From: Hyunsoonleella jejuensis | GTDB taxonomy: Bacteria; Bacteroidota; Bacteroidia; Flavobacteriales; Flavobacteriaceae | Length of the DNA stretch: 64,000 nucleotides | Reading direction: 5' to 3' | NCBI RefSeq assembly: GCF_900111025.1 | Contig: NZ_FOFN01000003.1 | Span: 434,001-498,000 of the forward strand | Shown: positions 36,301-43,849 of the stretch, piece by piece | How the letters are laid out: each line of letters starts with the position of its first letter | Numbering within the stretch: the first letter of the stretch is position 1 | Notes under the pieces: model-generated | Database searches by the model: none | What the model saw: the letters and a program-made list of their open reading frames with translations, nothing else | Told to the model about the DNA's origin: nothing | Position numbers and translations under genes: made by a program

Positions 36301-36354
36301 CGTATAAAACAGGAAGAGTCTAAAACCAATGCCTCAATAATACCACAGGATTAA
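33319..36354 (+). CDS. Large exported tetratricopeptide-repeat protein
   Basis: 1011 residues. A Sec signal (about 1-21, ending HLFSQQ) is followed by about 25 TPR-like helical repeats covering almost the whole length. Examples are YQKALSLYNNQQYQAAKSLF, GYAHYKQGDYQSAISEFN, AYYHLGESYISLDKKQEAL and ALYELGNSYVKANQTNKAM. Such periplasmic solenoids hold together envelope complexes. A barrel protein follows 127 bp on, and this pairing is common in Flavobacteriaceae, so the two probably work together. No enzymatic domain. Exact role unknown. Confidence 0.87.
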   Translation: MNLKHSISILVFCFTMHLFSQQSAIYTYSLADYQKALSLYNNQQYQAAKSLFSQIKKSTEKESLKGECAYYIANCAVRLNQQNADQLITDFVEEYPTSTKRNTAFVDVADYYFINGKYAHARKWYSKVDESALSRKERQKFYFNNGYTAFVTKQYKDAKKYLGRVESSPEYGSQAKYYIGFMAYEGDDYDRANEYFEQVEDQERYKEKLSYYQADLNFKLGKFEKAIELAKARLASSDDDEVSELSKIIGESYFNLEQYAEAIPFLQAYKGKKGKRDNTGRWNNTDFYQLGYAHYKQGDYQSAISEFNKIIDGRNSIAQNAYYHLGESYISLDKKQEALNAFRNASQMDFDLKIQEDAWLNYAKISYEIGNPYQSVPQVLASYLDKYPKTQYKEEVETLLIDSYITSKNYEEALLLLEKKKSFENKAAYQKVAFYRGLELYNENQYLEAENLFDKSLSESIDDNFTARATFWKAEADYNLTNYEDALVGFKQFIQQSTGMDLPEQNNIDYNLAYTYFKLKNYNQASNYFNQFISKRSSDNLRLNDAYLRLGDGYFVTSNYTQAIKAYDNAIRLNEVESDYAFFQKAISTGYAGNASKKITELETFIDEYPKSKLRDDALYELGNSYVKANQTNKAMSKYDQLNSEYRMSSFVPKSLLRQGLIHYNASENEAALSKFKNVASNYPGTPEAVQAVSTARLIYIDLGRVNEYAAWVKQLDYVEVTDADLDNTSYEAAEKQYLEGNTDAAIKQFNSYLNSFPNGIHSLSSHFYLAQLYYKKDLIANAAPHYKFVVEASQSEFTEEALSRLAQYHLENKSWNQAIPLLKRLEVEANYPQNIVFAQSNLMKANYQLENYDDAVTYAEKVLESSKIDNKIKSDAHIIIARSAINTGDEAKAKSAYKQVQKVATGEMAAEALYYDAYFKNKEGNYEASNTSAQKLAKDYSGYKYYGAKGLVVMAKNFYALKDAYQATYILESVIENFGQFDDVIDEAQTELNRIKQEESKTNASIIPQD

Positions 36355-36402
36355 AGATAAGTATGGGATCTCAGTTAAAGTTTTCAGCAGTAAATTATTG
36401 TT

Positions 36403-36424
36403 ATGCTGAGCGCAGTCGAAGCAT
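36403..36424. repeat. Short REP-like palindrome
   Basis: ATGCT (36403-36407) and AGCAT (36420-36424) enclose GAGCGCAGTCGA. This GCTGAGCGCAGTCGAAGC element is a frequent intergenic repeat in Bacteroidetes genomes. It lies between the TPR gene and the barrel gene. Confidence 0.6.
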
Positions 36425-36481
36425 ATTATTTATAAAATTGGAAATCATCAATCATCAATAAAACATTTAAAATTTAAGTCC

Positions 36482-38212
36482 ATGCGAAAGCACATTAAAC
36501 ATATTTTCTTAGTAATTGTTACACTAAATATCACACTATCATTTGCTCAAAAGAAAAAGAATGATACCATTAATACGGGCGTGATAGACGTTGTAAAGCC
36601 TTATACGCCATCTATATCTGATGCATTTAAAGTAAAAGAAACACCTTCAACAGATAATGACGAAGCCATTAAGAAAAAAGACATTAAATACAATATTTTT
36701 TCGTTTCCAGTAGCATCTACATTCACGCCAGCTAAGGGAAAAGCAGCCACGGTAGAAAAAGCAAAACCTGTAAAATTATTTGATAATTATGCTACCGTTG
36801 GCGTGGGAACTTACACTACATTTTTAGGTGAAGTATATTTAAATCACGCCATTAGTAGAACAGAAAGCGTCGGAGGATATTTTAGTCATAACTCCTCTGG
36901 AGGCGGTATTGAAGGTGTACAGTTCGACGATAATTTCTCTACCACAAAATTAAATGCCAATTATTCATCACAATTGCGTGATTTGGCGTGGACTGTAGAG
37001 GCAGGTTTTCAGCACCAGCGTTTCAATTGGTATGGCGTACCACAGTCTCAAATTACCGCTGCCCAAATTGATGGGATGAATCCAGAGCATACGTTTTCAA
37101 ACGCACACTTTGGTGGCGATTTATCGTTTGAGAATACCTACATTAATTCTGGGAGTTTCTTTTTCAGACGATTTTTTGATGACCAAGGTTCTGGAGAAAA
37201 CCGTTTTGTGGCAAAAGCTACCATTGATATCCCCGTGGATAGGGAAGAGATTTCAACAGATATTACACTTGATTATTTAGGTGGTACTTTTGATAGAAGC
37301 TATACGGCTACTAGCGAAGTTGAATATGGTAATTTTGTTGTTGGTTTATCGCCATCGTACCAATTAAGGCAGGATGATTTAACCGTAAATCTCGGGGTAT
37401 CTCTTAATTATTTAAACGATAGGGCATCGGGTGATAACAAAATATACATCTACCCAAACGTAACGGCAACATACAGATTGGTAAGCGATATACTTATTGC
37501 TTTTGGGGGTATTAAAGGTGGATTGACTCAGAATTCTTATTACGATTTTGCTTCCGAAAATCCATTCGTGTCTCCAACACTTTTTATCATCCCCACCGAT
37601 CAGCAATATAACGCATATGTGGGACTAAAAGGAAAGTTGTCCAGCAATATGAGCTATAGCGTTAACGGTTTGTATAAGGCAGATAGAAACCGAGCATTGT
37701 TTAGAAATAATGATATTACGCTAATGGCAGACCAACCATACTCTTATGGTAACTCTTACGGTATTGTGTACGATGATGTAAATACCTTTGGTGTTGCAGG
37801 AGAATTAAATGTTGATGTAAACAGAAACTTTACTTTAGGCATTAAAGCAGAATATTTTACGTATAACACCGATGATGAAGCCGAAGCATGGAATTTACCA
37901 GACATTTTAGGCTCGTTATTCTTAGATTATCAAATAAGCGAACACTGGTTTGCTGGTGCCAACTTAATTTACACAGGAGAGCGTAAAGACCGTTTCTTTT
38001 TAAACGATGGTATAACGGCAACCACGCCATTTACTGTAACCTTAGATAGCTTTTTTGATGCCAATGCACATGTGGGCTACCACATTAACGACCAAATTTC
38101 GGTATTTGCCAAAGCAAATAATATTGCCAATAATGCATACCAACGCTGGCAAAATTTCCCTGTACAAGGCATTCAATTTTTAGCAGGTGCTACGTTTAAG
38201 TTTGATTTTTAA
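36482..38212 (+). CDS. Outer-membrane beta-barrel protein (TonB-receptor-like, no plug)
   Basis: 576 residues. A Sec signal (1-22, SFAQ) is followed by a low-complexity linker (about 25-95: TGVIDVVKPYTPSISDAF, a TonB-box-like region) and then alternating beta-strand segments to the C-terminus, which ends FLAGATFKFDF with a terminal Phe, as outer-membrane barrels do. No recognisable plug or carboxypeptidase-like N-domain, so it is not a full TonB receptor. It follows the TPR gene and may form an envelope complex with it. Substrate unknown. Confidence 0.8.
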   Translation: MRKHIKHIFLVIVTLNITLSFAQKKKNDTINTGVIDVVKPYTPSISDAFKVKETPSTDNDEAIKKKDIKYNIFSFPVASTFTPAKGKAATVEKAKPVKLFDNYATVGVGTYTTFLGEVYLNHAISRTESVGGYFSHNSSGGGIEGVQFDDNFSTTKLNANYSSQLRDLAWTVEAGFQHQRFNWYGVPQSQITAAQIDGMNPEHTFSNAHFGGDLSFENTYINSGSFFFRRFFDDQGSGENRFVAKATIDIPVDREEISTDITLDYLGGTFDRSYTATSEVEYGNFVVGLSPSYQLRQDDLTVNLGVSLNYLNDRASGDNKIYIYPNVTATYRLVSDILIAFGGIKGGLTQNSYYDFASENPFVSPTLFIIPTDQQYNAYVGLKGKLSSNMSYSVNGLYKADRNRALFRNNDITLMADQPYSYGNSYGIVYDDVNTFGVAGELNVDVNRNFTLGIKAEYFTYNTDDEAEAWNLPDILGSLFLDYQISEHWFAGANLIYTGERKDRFFLNDGITATTPFTVTLDSFFDANAHVGYHINDQISVFAKANNIANNAYQRWQNFPVQGIQFLAGATFKFDF

Positions 38213-38284
38213 ATAAGGTTTTGGCATCCCTGTGAGGGTGGTAATCTTGTTGTGTTTTAATGTGTTTTATGATTTTATGAATTT

Positions 38285-38373
38285 GGGCGTTCCCCTATCG
38301 GGTCAGGCTTTCCGTTTCAAGTCCTCGCACCTCCTCTGTCGGGCTGTGGGCTTTCCACTACAATCCTTAACGC
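38285..38373 (+). repeat. Dispersed GGGCGTT...CCTTAACGC repeat, copy 2
   Basis: Begins GGGCGTTCCCC, has the core CGGGTCAGGCTTTCC and ends CAATCCTTAACGC. The middle differs from copy 1 and holds a second GGGCT...GGGCTTTCC segment. Longest of the four copies (89 bp). Confidence 0.75.
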
Positions 38374-38665
38374 ACATCCTTGCTAGTAAAATTTGTATTA
38401 AAAGTGAATTTATTTTCTGGAGGTTCGTTTACCTTTTCTTGTATAACCGTCAGTTACGGGTTCGTATGCGTTAGTTTTAGGTTCAGCACCTACTTTAGTA
38501 ATTCCGAGCGGATTCGGACGTAGTCGAATCCACCATAATTGTTGCTATATTGTTAGCAGCTTTTTTTATTTTGTCGAAATAAATCCCATTACTTATACAT
38601 CCTCAATGATATCAATATTTTCAGAAATAGGGTGGGCTAAAAGCACGACGAGCCATTCGCATTCC
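38374..38665. other. Non-coding stretch with a small inverted repeat
   Basis: No credible gene. GGATTCG and CGAATCC (about 38511-38532) form a 7-bp inverted repeat around GACGTAGT. The region is the left boundary of the GC-richer two-gene segment; composition changes near 38.67 kb. No transposase or integrase remnant was seen here. Confidence 0.5.
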
Positions 38666-39958
38666 TCAAAATGAGCGTTTCGGATGCTTTAGCTGAAAGA
38701 CTGATTCTCTGAAAACAGAGAAATGCGAAACAATCGCTTCGTATGCCTCATCTTGATATCCTATGCTCGCCATACGAAATGCGGGAGCGAGAATCTCTGG
38801 CAAAAAGGGAACAATTTGCTTGTAGTGCCAGAAACGAGGAGGCCAGCCTTCGGGCACTTTTTCAACATAAGGAACAAGAAACTCCAACGCTTGCCGGATG
38901 CTGCGCCCATCTACTGTCTCGTAGGTCCATAAATCCACCCCAACCCACTCGCCAAGAGTCGCTAGCTCCGTGAGCCCTGTCAAATTCATTACAGAGTAGT
39001 TGAACGACTTGGTACGGCGCAGCTCCATTGGCTGTGCGCCGTCCGGTTCTATTTGACGAGCGATACGGTTTTCTTTCACCGACTCTAACTTTTCACGAGC
39101 TAGATCTTGCTTGCCCAATGCGAGCGCTAAGCGCACAACTCTTGCGTCGAACATAGTGCCATGATTTTGTCGCATCTGTACCTCTTCGAGACCATATTCG
39201 CTATTCATAAACCAATCCAAGAAGTCTACTATCCAGATTTCTAAGGCTGCTCGATCATCTTCGTTCCAATACTTCGATCCATCTAATAAACCTGCCGCGT
39301 CCACCGCTTGAACCACGCCACCTGCCTCAATCATTCCAATATATCGCCCTTGGTTTTTACCAGGTACAGCCTGGGCATATTGTAGGTGCGGGTTCATTCG
39401 TGTCGCTGGGTCAGTAAACCAAACCCGGAGGCAACGAGCTGCATGGGCAGCGTAAGATTCCTCACCCGAAAGGTAATAAGCGAGAGCGAGTGTTTCCACC
39501 AAGTAGCCAATTTCTTTACCGCGCGAATAGTCCACAAAATCGGGGTTTCTAGATTCAGGATTGATAACGCCGTCCTTTGGCAGGTAGGGTAGACCGTCTG
39601 ACTTCGAAGGATTAGGCCAAAGGTAGGGAGCTTGTGTGTAGTAGTCATTCAGATTGCCGGTGACGGGATGCCTTTTTTTGTCGGTTACTGTTGGGGGTTT
39701 TGTCGCTAAGGCTTTCTCCGCCGCCTTCAAGAGTGCATTGTAGGCTGGCATAAGCGAGGGCTCACCTAAGGCAATGCCTTGCTTCACCATTGGCAAGGCT
39801 CCGCGTCTAGCACCAAAGAAATTAGGACTCACTTTTCCAGCCCAATCATCAGCGGACTCGTTTTGTGCAAAACCCGCTTGCGGTAGAACAAATAGACTCA
39901 CCACTAAAAACTGGATTCCCAGCAGATAAAAACGAGATGGTATTATTATATTCATCAT
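38666..39958 (-). CDS. Alginate-lyase-family protein (PF05426 type), exported, GC-rich
   Basis: 430 residues. A Sec signal (to about 32, GFAQNE) is followed by an all-helical (alpha/alpha toroid) domain: DYYTQAPYLWPNPSKSDGLP, ESRNPDFVDYSRG, LALAYYLSGEESYAAHAARC and RQNHGTMFDARVVRLALALG. These are the conserved pieces of PF05426, which includes PL5 mannuronate lyases and relatives. Catalysis is not proven; many members have other uronate substrates. Codons are GC-rich (GCC, CGC, CTC-type) compared with all neighbours, suggesting recent transfer. It overlaps the VOC gene by 4 bp (ATGA). Confidence 0.82.
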   Translation of the reverse strand: MMNIIIPSRFYLLGIQFLVVSLFVLPQAGFAQNESADDWAGKVSPNFFGARRGALPMVKQGIALGEPSLMPAYNALLKAAEKALATKPPTVTDKKRHPVTGNLNDYYTQAPYLWPNPSKSDGLPYLPKDGVINPESRNPDFVDYSRGKEIGYLVETLALAYYLSGEESYAAHAARCLRVWFTDPATRMNPHLQYAQAVPGKNQGRYIGMIEAGGVVQAVDAAGLLDGSKYWNEDDRAALEIWIVDFLDWFMNSEYGLEEVQMRQNHGTMFDARVVRLALALGKQDLAREKLESVKENRIARQIEPDGAQPMELRRTKSFNYSVMNLTGLTELATLGEWVGVDLWTYETVDGRSIRQALEFLVPYVEKVPEGWPPRFWHYKQIVPFLPEILAPAFRMASIGYQDEAYEAIVSHFSVFRESVFQLKHPKRSF

Positions 39959-40842
39959 TTAGTCACTGCTTCTTTTGATTCCATTAATTCACAACGTGTA
40001 CCATCGAGATCGTGCACATTACACACCCAGCGATTGTTGCGGGCAATCAAGGGCTCGTAACGTTCAAGATCAGGCAAGGCATTAAATAACATATCGCGAT
40101 GCGCTTTTCGAATATCATCAGTCAAAAGGCACATATGATGCATTGTTCCCATTTGTTTTCTATTCAGTTTCATATCGTTTATGAGAATATATTCTATATA
40201 GTCGCCCCTATCTCCTGGCGTCTGCATATTCACCCAAGCATCTATACCACCATCCTCACGCGATCCGCGCCAGATCTCCCGAAATCCTAAAGCGTCTCGA
40301 TACAGTGCGTTGGCCACTTCTTCGTCTGCAATTGTGATGCCCACATGTAGCAAACGATCGGAAACCCGTCTAGACCCTAGATGCTTACCTCGCGCCAACG
40401 CCTGCTTGGAACCAGAAGTATATTCAACAAAAATCAAGTTATGTCCGTTCGGATCTACAAGAATACTAGCCATTGTGCCATCCGACCTTTTTTCCATAGG
40501 TGTCGGATCTAGCCCTCTTTCTCGGAGCATCTCAATAGTAGTTTCGATGTCCGAAACCTGAAATGCGACTTCCTCTAACCGATTGTCATCCGTCCCCTCC
40601 GGCTTTGAGATTAACTTCAAGAATTGGTCGTCGTTGATTTTCAAATACCAGGACTCTCGATTTTCATATGCCGCAAAGGCGAATTCGAATCCATAGAAAG
40701 CCGTATAGAAAGCACGTGATTGCTCTAAACTTGAGACTTGAAATGCTACATGGGCTATTCCTAGGATGGGAAGTGCTTTTTCAGCTTTCTTTCCCATTGA
40801 TAAACAAGATAGTATTAGAATTAAAACGACTACTTTCTTCAT
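39955..40842 (-). CDS. Two-domain VOC (glyoxalase/dioxygenase superfamily) protein, exported, GC-rich
   Basis: 295 residues. A short signal (MKKVVVLILILSCLSMGKK) precedes two VOC modules. The first (about 25-145) has ILGIAHVAFQVSSLEQSRAF and IFVEYTSG; the second (about 160-285) has LLHVGITIADEEVANALYRD, YIEYILIN, MHHMCLLTDDI and GTRCELME. Both show the His and Glu spacing of a metal site. Reaction unknown: glyoxalase, dioxygenase and isomerase activities all occur in the family. It forms a two-gene operon with the alginate-lyase-family gene, which suggests work on a sugar product or an aromatic side group. GC content is clearly above that of its neighbours. Confidence 0.82.
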   Translation of the reverse strand: MKKVVVLILILSCLSMGKKAEKALPILGIAHVAFQVSSLEQSRAFYTAFYGFEFAFAAYENRESWYLKINDDQFLKLISKPEGTDDNRLEEVAFQVSDIETTIEMLRERGLDPTPMEKRSDGTMASILVDPNGHNLIFVEYTSGSKQALARGKHLGSRRVSDRLLHVGITIADEEVANALYRDALGFREIWRGSREDGGIDAWVNMQTPGDRGDYIEYILINDMKLNRKQMGTMHHMCLLTDDIRKAHRDMLFNALPDLERYEPLIARNNRWVCNVHDLDGTRCELMESKEAVTK

Positions 40843-41238
40843 GTTTTTTTGTTTACATTGCGATTAAAAATTTACAATAATTAAGTTAATTTACTAAATA
40901 ATATTTAGATCTGTAGTAATGATTTAATTATTTCCATTCGCTTCTCCCTTTTTTTATAAAAATTGATTATTGCAAATTCGTTTGCAGTTCTTTCATCTTT
41001 AGAATATAATTACTCTAAAAGCAGTTAAATTTCATGTCTTGAAGGTAAAAGAACTAAAGAAGAGAAAATTAAAGTGTGTATAGTAGATCGTGTTATTTGA
41101 AGTGGTAATTGCTACTAACTGAGTCGGCGGATATACGTCGTTTTTAAATAAGATATATCCGATGGTAAACGAAGGTAGCGGAAAATTACTATAAAATCAA
41201 GTTTAGATATTTGGTAGTAATTTAAAAATATGTTCGAA
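40843..41238. other. Gene-free upstream region of the GC-rich operon, with two inverted repeats
   Basis: No gene. TGCAAA-TTCG-TTTGCA (40971-40986) is a perfect 6-bp arm palindrome and could be an operator about 130 bp before the VOC gene. CGGATATA (41128-41135) and TATATCCG (41154-41161) form an 8-bp inverted repeat with an 18-bp spacer. No clear TAnnTTTG box faces the operon. The DNA is AT-rich again, so the composition boundary lies near 40.85 kb. Confidence 0.5.
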
Positions 41239-41940
41239 TTATTTGGATGTCAACCGCGCCAAATAATCAAAATGTTCGCCTTCCATAACCAATTCACAAT
41301 CTAAACCAACAGTTTCGCAAGCGAAATGTAAAGTGTTAAAATCTAAATACAACCATTTCATAGGGAGTTCTTTTTCACCTTTATAACTTATGAAATAATC
41401 GAGTTCCCCGTAATAATTGGCATTGGTATCTATCCAATACCCGCCATCCTCATCTTCGTACATATATTTAATATCAGAGGAATCAATGAGAATTTGTCCA
41501 TTAGGACGTAACAAGCGTTTTAAATGTCTTAAATATTTCACAACCTGCGATAGTTCCTGAAAAATGCCTGTACCATTCATCAACAACAAAATGGTATCAA
41601 ACCTTTCGGTTTCATCTAGAATATTTAAAACTTCGGTATTCAAAACACCGCGTTTTTGCGCAACTTCAATAGCACCATTAGAAATATCAATTGCTTTAAC
41701 ATTAAAGTTCTTCTGCTGTAAATACAAGCTGTGGCTTCCTGTACCACAACCCACATCTAAAACCTTTCCTTTAGCCAATTGCAATGCCTTTTGTTCTAGT
41801 CTAGGCATCTCTTTAAAATCTCGAAATAAATAGGGAAGTGGCAGTACGTCTTCATCTGATATATTTGTAGAGGATATAATGTCTTCAATGTAATTACCGC
41901 TGTGATAATCTATTACTGCTTTTCCAATAATGTCCTTCAT
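41239..41940 (-). CDS. Class I SAM-dependent methyltransferase
   Basis: 233 residues. SAM-binding motif I is KVLDVGCGTGSHSLYLQ (about 74-90), with FNVKAIDISNGAIEVAQKRG as motif II and FDTILLLMNGTGIFQ later. Substrate unknown. The N-terminal HSGNYIEDIISSTNISDEDV is not a known recognition domain. It lies 72 bp before oxyR on the same strand and may be co-transcribed. Confidence 0.9.
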   Translation of the reverse strand: MKDIIGKAVIDYHSGNYIEDIISSTNISDEDVLPLPYLFRDFKEMPRLEQKALQLAKGKVLDVGCGTGSHSLYLQQKNFNVKAIDISNGAIEVAQKRGVLNTEVLNILDETERFDTILLLMNGTGIFQELSQVVKYLRHLKRLLRPNGQILIDSSDIKYMYEDEDGGYWIDTNANYYGELDYFISYKGEKELPMKWLYLDFNTLHFACETVGLDCELVMEGEHFDYLARLTSK

Positions 41941-42012
41941 TACATATCATGTTTCATTGACTCTAAATCATGCGTTGTTTTGGGGTATGCGCATATGATA
42001 GGGTAGTTGCCT

Positions 42013-42954
42013 TTACTTTTTGGGTAACGGACTAATAATCTTTACATCTTGAAATTTAATGGCACCGCGTATAATTCCAGAAATAACCGTTTGCATCGCC
42101 TCAATAATTTGCATTTTCAATTCACTTTTATGATAGATAATACTTACTTCTCTTGCAGGTGATGGTTCCTCAAAATAATGTAGGTTTTCTTTAGCAGTAT
42201 TATTCAAATCTAAAGTATGCAGATAGGGTAGAAGCGTCATGCCTAAACCTTCGTTAGACAACTTAATTAAAGTTTCTATACTACCGCTTTCCAGTTGAAA
42301 TTTGTCGTCCTCATGATTTTTAAAGGCTTTGCACAAGTTAATCACACCATCCCTAAAGCAATGCCCATCCTCTAGAAGCAACATATCCTCTATAACCAAA
42401 TCGTCAACTTTAATTTTACCCATTGTATGCATTTTATGTCCTTTTGGAATATAGGCAACAAAGGGTTCAAAATATAAAACGCGTTCTTTAATATTTTCGT
42501 TTTCCAACGGAGTTGCAGCTATAGCAGCATCTAAATGGCCTTCGTTAATACGGTTGATGATTTCTTCGGTATTAAGCTCTTCTATCTTTAATTTTATTTT
42601 TGGGTATTTTTTTATAAACGTTTTTAAGAACATTGGTAGAAGCGTAGGCATAATGGTTGGTATAATACCCAATTTAAACTCCCCGCCAATAAAACCTTTT
42701 TGCTGATCTACAATATCCTGTATGCGATAGGATTCGTTAACTATATTTTTTGCTTGGGTTACAATTTTTCTTCCAACGTCGGTAAGTTCGATAGGTTTTT
42801 TACTGCGGTCAAAAATTAAAATATCGAGCTCGTCTTCTAATTTTTGAATCTGCATACTCAAAGTAGGCTGCGTTACAAAACATTTTTCTGCTGCTTTTGT
42901 AAAATTTTGGTGCTCTGCAACCGCAAGAACATAGTATAACTGGGTGATTGTCAT
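42013..42954 (-). CDS. oxyR: OxyR-type hydrogen-peroxide-sensing LysR regulator
   Basis: 313 residues. The N-terminal helix-turn-helix is FTKAAEKCFVTQPTLSMQIQ, followed by the LysR substrate domain. The peroxide-sensing loop LEDGHCFRDGVINLCKAF holds Cys199 and Cys208 at the same numbers as E. coli OxyR, with eight residues between them; the disulfide switch should work. In this phylum OxyR activates catalase, Dps and AhpCF genes; none is adjacent here. The C-terminal extension (VKIISPLPKK) is slightly longer than in enterobacteria. Confidence 0.92.
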   Translation of the reverse strand: MTITQLYYVLAVAEHQNFTKAAEKCFVTQPTLSMQIQKLEDELDILIFDRSKKPIELTDVGRKIVTQAKNIVNESYRIQDIVDQQKGFIGGEFKLGIIPTIMPTLLPMFLKTFIKKYPKIKLKIEELNTEEIINRINEGHLDAAIAATPLENENIKERVLYFEPFVAYIPKGHKMHTMGKIKVDDLVIEDMLLLEDGHCFRDGVINLCKAFKNHEDDKFQLESGSIETLIKLSNEGLGMTLLPYLHTLDLNNTAKENLHYFEEPSPAREVSIIYHKSELKMQIIEAMQTVISGIIRGAIKFQDVKIISPLPKK

Positions 42955-43118
42955 TTATATAGGTTTAGACTATAAAAATATAAAAACTATCAATTATATT
43001 TATTGAAATTTAGGAATATTATAAAGTAATTTTAAAAAGCAGAAACTTCAGAAAAGTAAGTTTGTTCACCTTTTTGAAGGAAATGTAGTTTGTTTAAGTT
43101 TAGTTTAGTTAAAAGAAA

Positions 43119-43146
43119 AAAAAGACGATCGCTCGGTCGTCTTTTT
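43119..43146 (-). terminator. Terminator of the DUF2141 gene
   Basis: Stem AAAAAGACGA (43119-43128) with TCGTCTTTTT (43137-43146), an 8-base loop and a T-run on the minus strand. Confidence 0.75.
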
Positions 43147-43165
43147 TGTTTCTAATTAATTAGGT

Positions 43166-43597
43166 TTAAAACCTGATGTCCATGGCTAAGTCTTCATAAG
43201 CAACATTAAACTTGGCTGTTGCAAATTGTGGAGGACCATAGCTCATTGGGTTGTTTGATATTCCGTAAGACTCTGTAGGCATGCCACTGTCGTCAAAATC
43301 CATAGCATTGTTATTATTTTCGTCATGTAAAGCCATAATAGCGTAAGTACCTGGAGTTACATTTTCAAACGTTACTTTAATTTTTCCGTCTACTATTTCG
43401 CTTTTAGCATTTTTTATTCCAGGTCCTCTCATAAAGGTTTCTTCGGTATGAAGCGCCAGTACAACACTTCCGCTGTTGTTTGTAATGTTTTCTATACTTA
43501 CAGTTATTAAGTTTCCAGCGACTTCTGTTTCTGCTTGTGCATTAGTGGTGTTAACTGATAAAACTAACGCGATGAATAAAGTTGATAAAGTTCTCAT
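43166..43597 (-). CDS. DUF2141 exported protein
   Basis: 143 residues with a Sec signal (1-20, ending NAQAE). The mature part is a beta-sandwich of the DUF2141 type: LITVSIENITNNSGSVVLAL, GTYAIMALHDENNNNAMDFD, GMPTESYGISNNP. Conserved Asp/Asn-rich turns (HDENNNNAMDFDD) look like a metal-binding loop. Function unknown. Single gene with its own terminator. Confidence 0.88.
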   Translation of the reverse strand: MRTLSTLFIALVLSVNTTNAQAETEVAGNLITVSIENITNNSGSVVLALHTEETFMRGPGIKNAKSEIVDGKIKVTFENVTPGTYAIMALHDENNNNAMDFDDSGMPTESYGISNNPMSYGPPQFATAKFNVAYEDLAMDIRF

Positions 43598-43746
43598 GAT
43601 TTATGGTTTTTAAGTGTTATTTGTTATTGAACACTCCAAAGATGCATCACGGGCAAAGGATTTTATAATGTAACCGACCGAATTGTAAAATTTTTATGAT
43701 GAATTGTAGTTTTTCGTAAAAATTCGAGTTTTACTAATAATTTTTT

Positions 43747-43815
43747 GGGCGTTACCCACAATACTTCGACAAGCTCAGTGCAGGTGGGTCGGCTTTCCTC
43801 TGCAATCCCTAACGC
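43747..43815 (+). repeat. Dispersed GGGCGTT...CCCTAACGC repeat, copy 3
   Basis: Begins GGGCGTTACCC, contains a short CTTCGACAAGCTCAGTG insert (a separate common Bacteroidetes repeat), then GTGGGTCGGCTTTCC, and ends CAATCCCTAACGC. Shortest copy (69 bp). Confidence 0.75.
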
Positions 43816-43849
43816 GGGCAAGTTTGCTAACAAAGTGCTTGCCCAATTA

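Noticed and set aside
38232-38474. A plus-strand frame of 80 codons
   Set aside because: It only translates repeat copy 2 and flanking intergenic DNA.
38723-39648. Several open frames opposite or shifted against the alginate-lyase-family gene
   Set aside because: Expected by chance in GC-richer DNA with fewer stop codons; the minus-strand frame has the conserved family motifs.
9020-40845. One alginate-utilisation locus linking kdgK-kdgA with the alginate-lyase-family gene
   Set aside because: They are 27 kb apart, differ in base composition, show no shared operator, and no SusCD, DEH reductase or PL7 gene lies between them.
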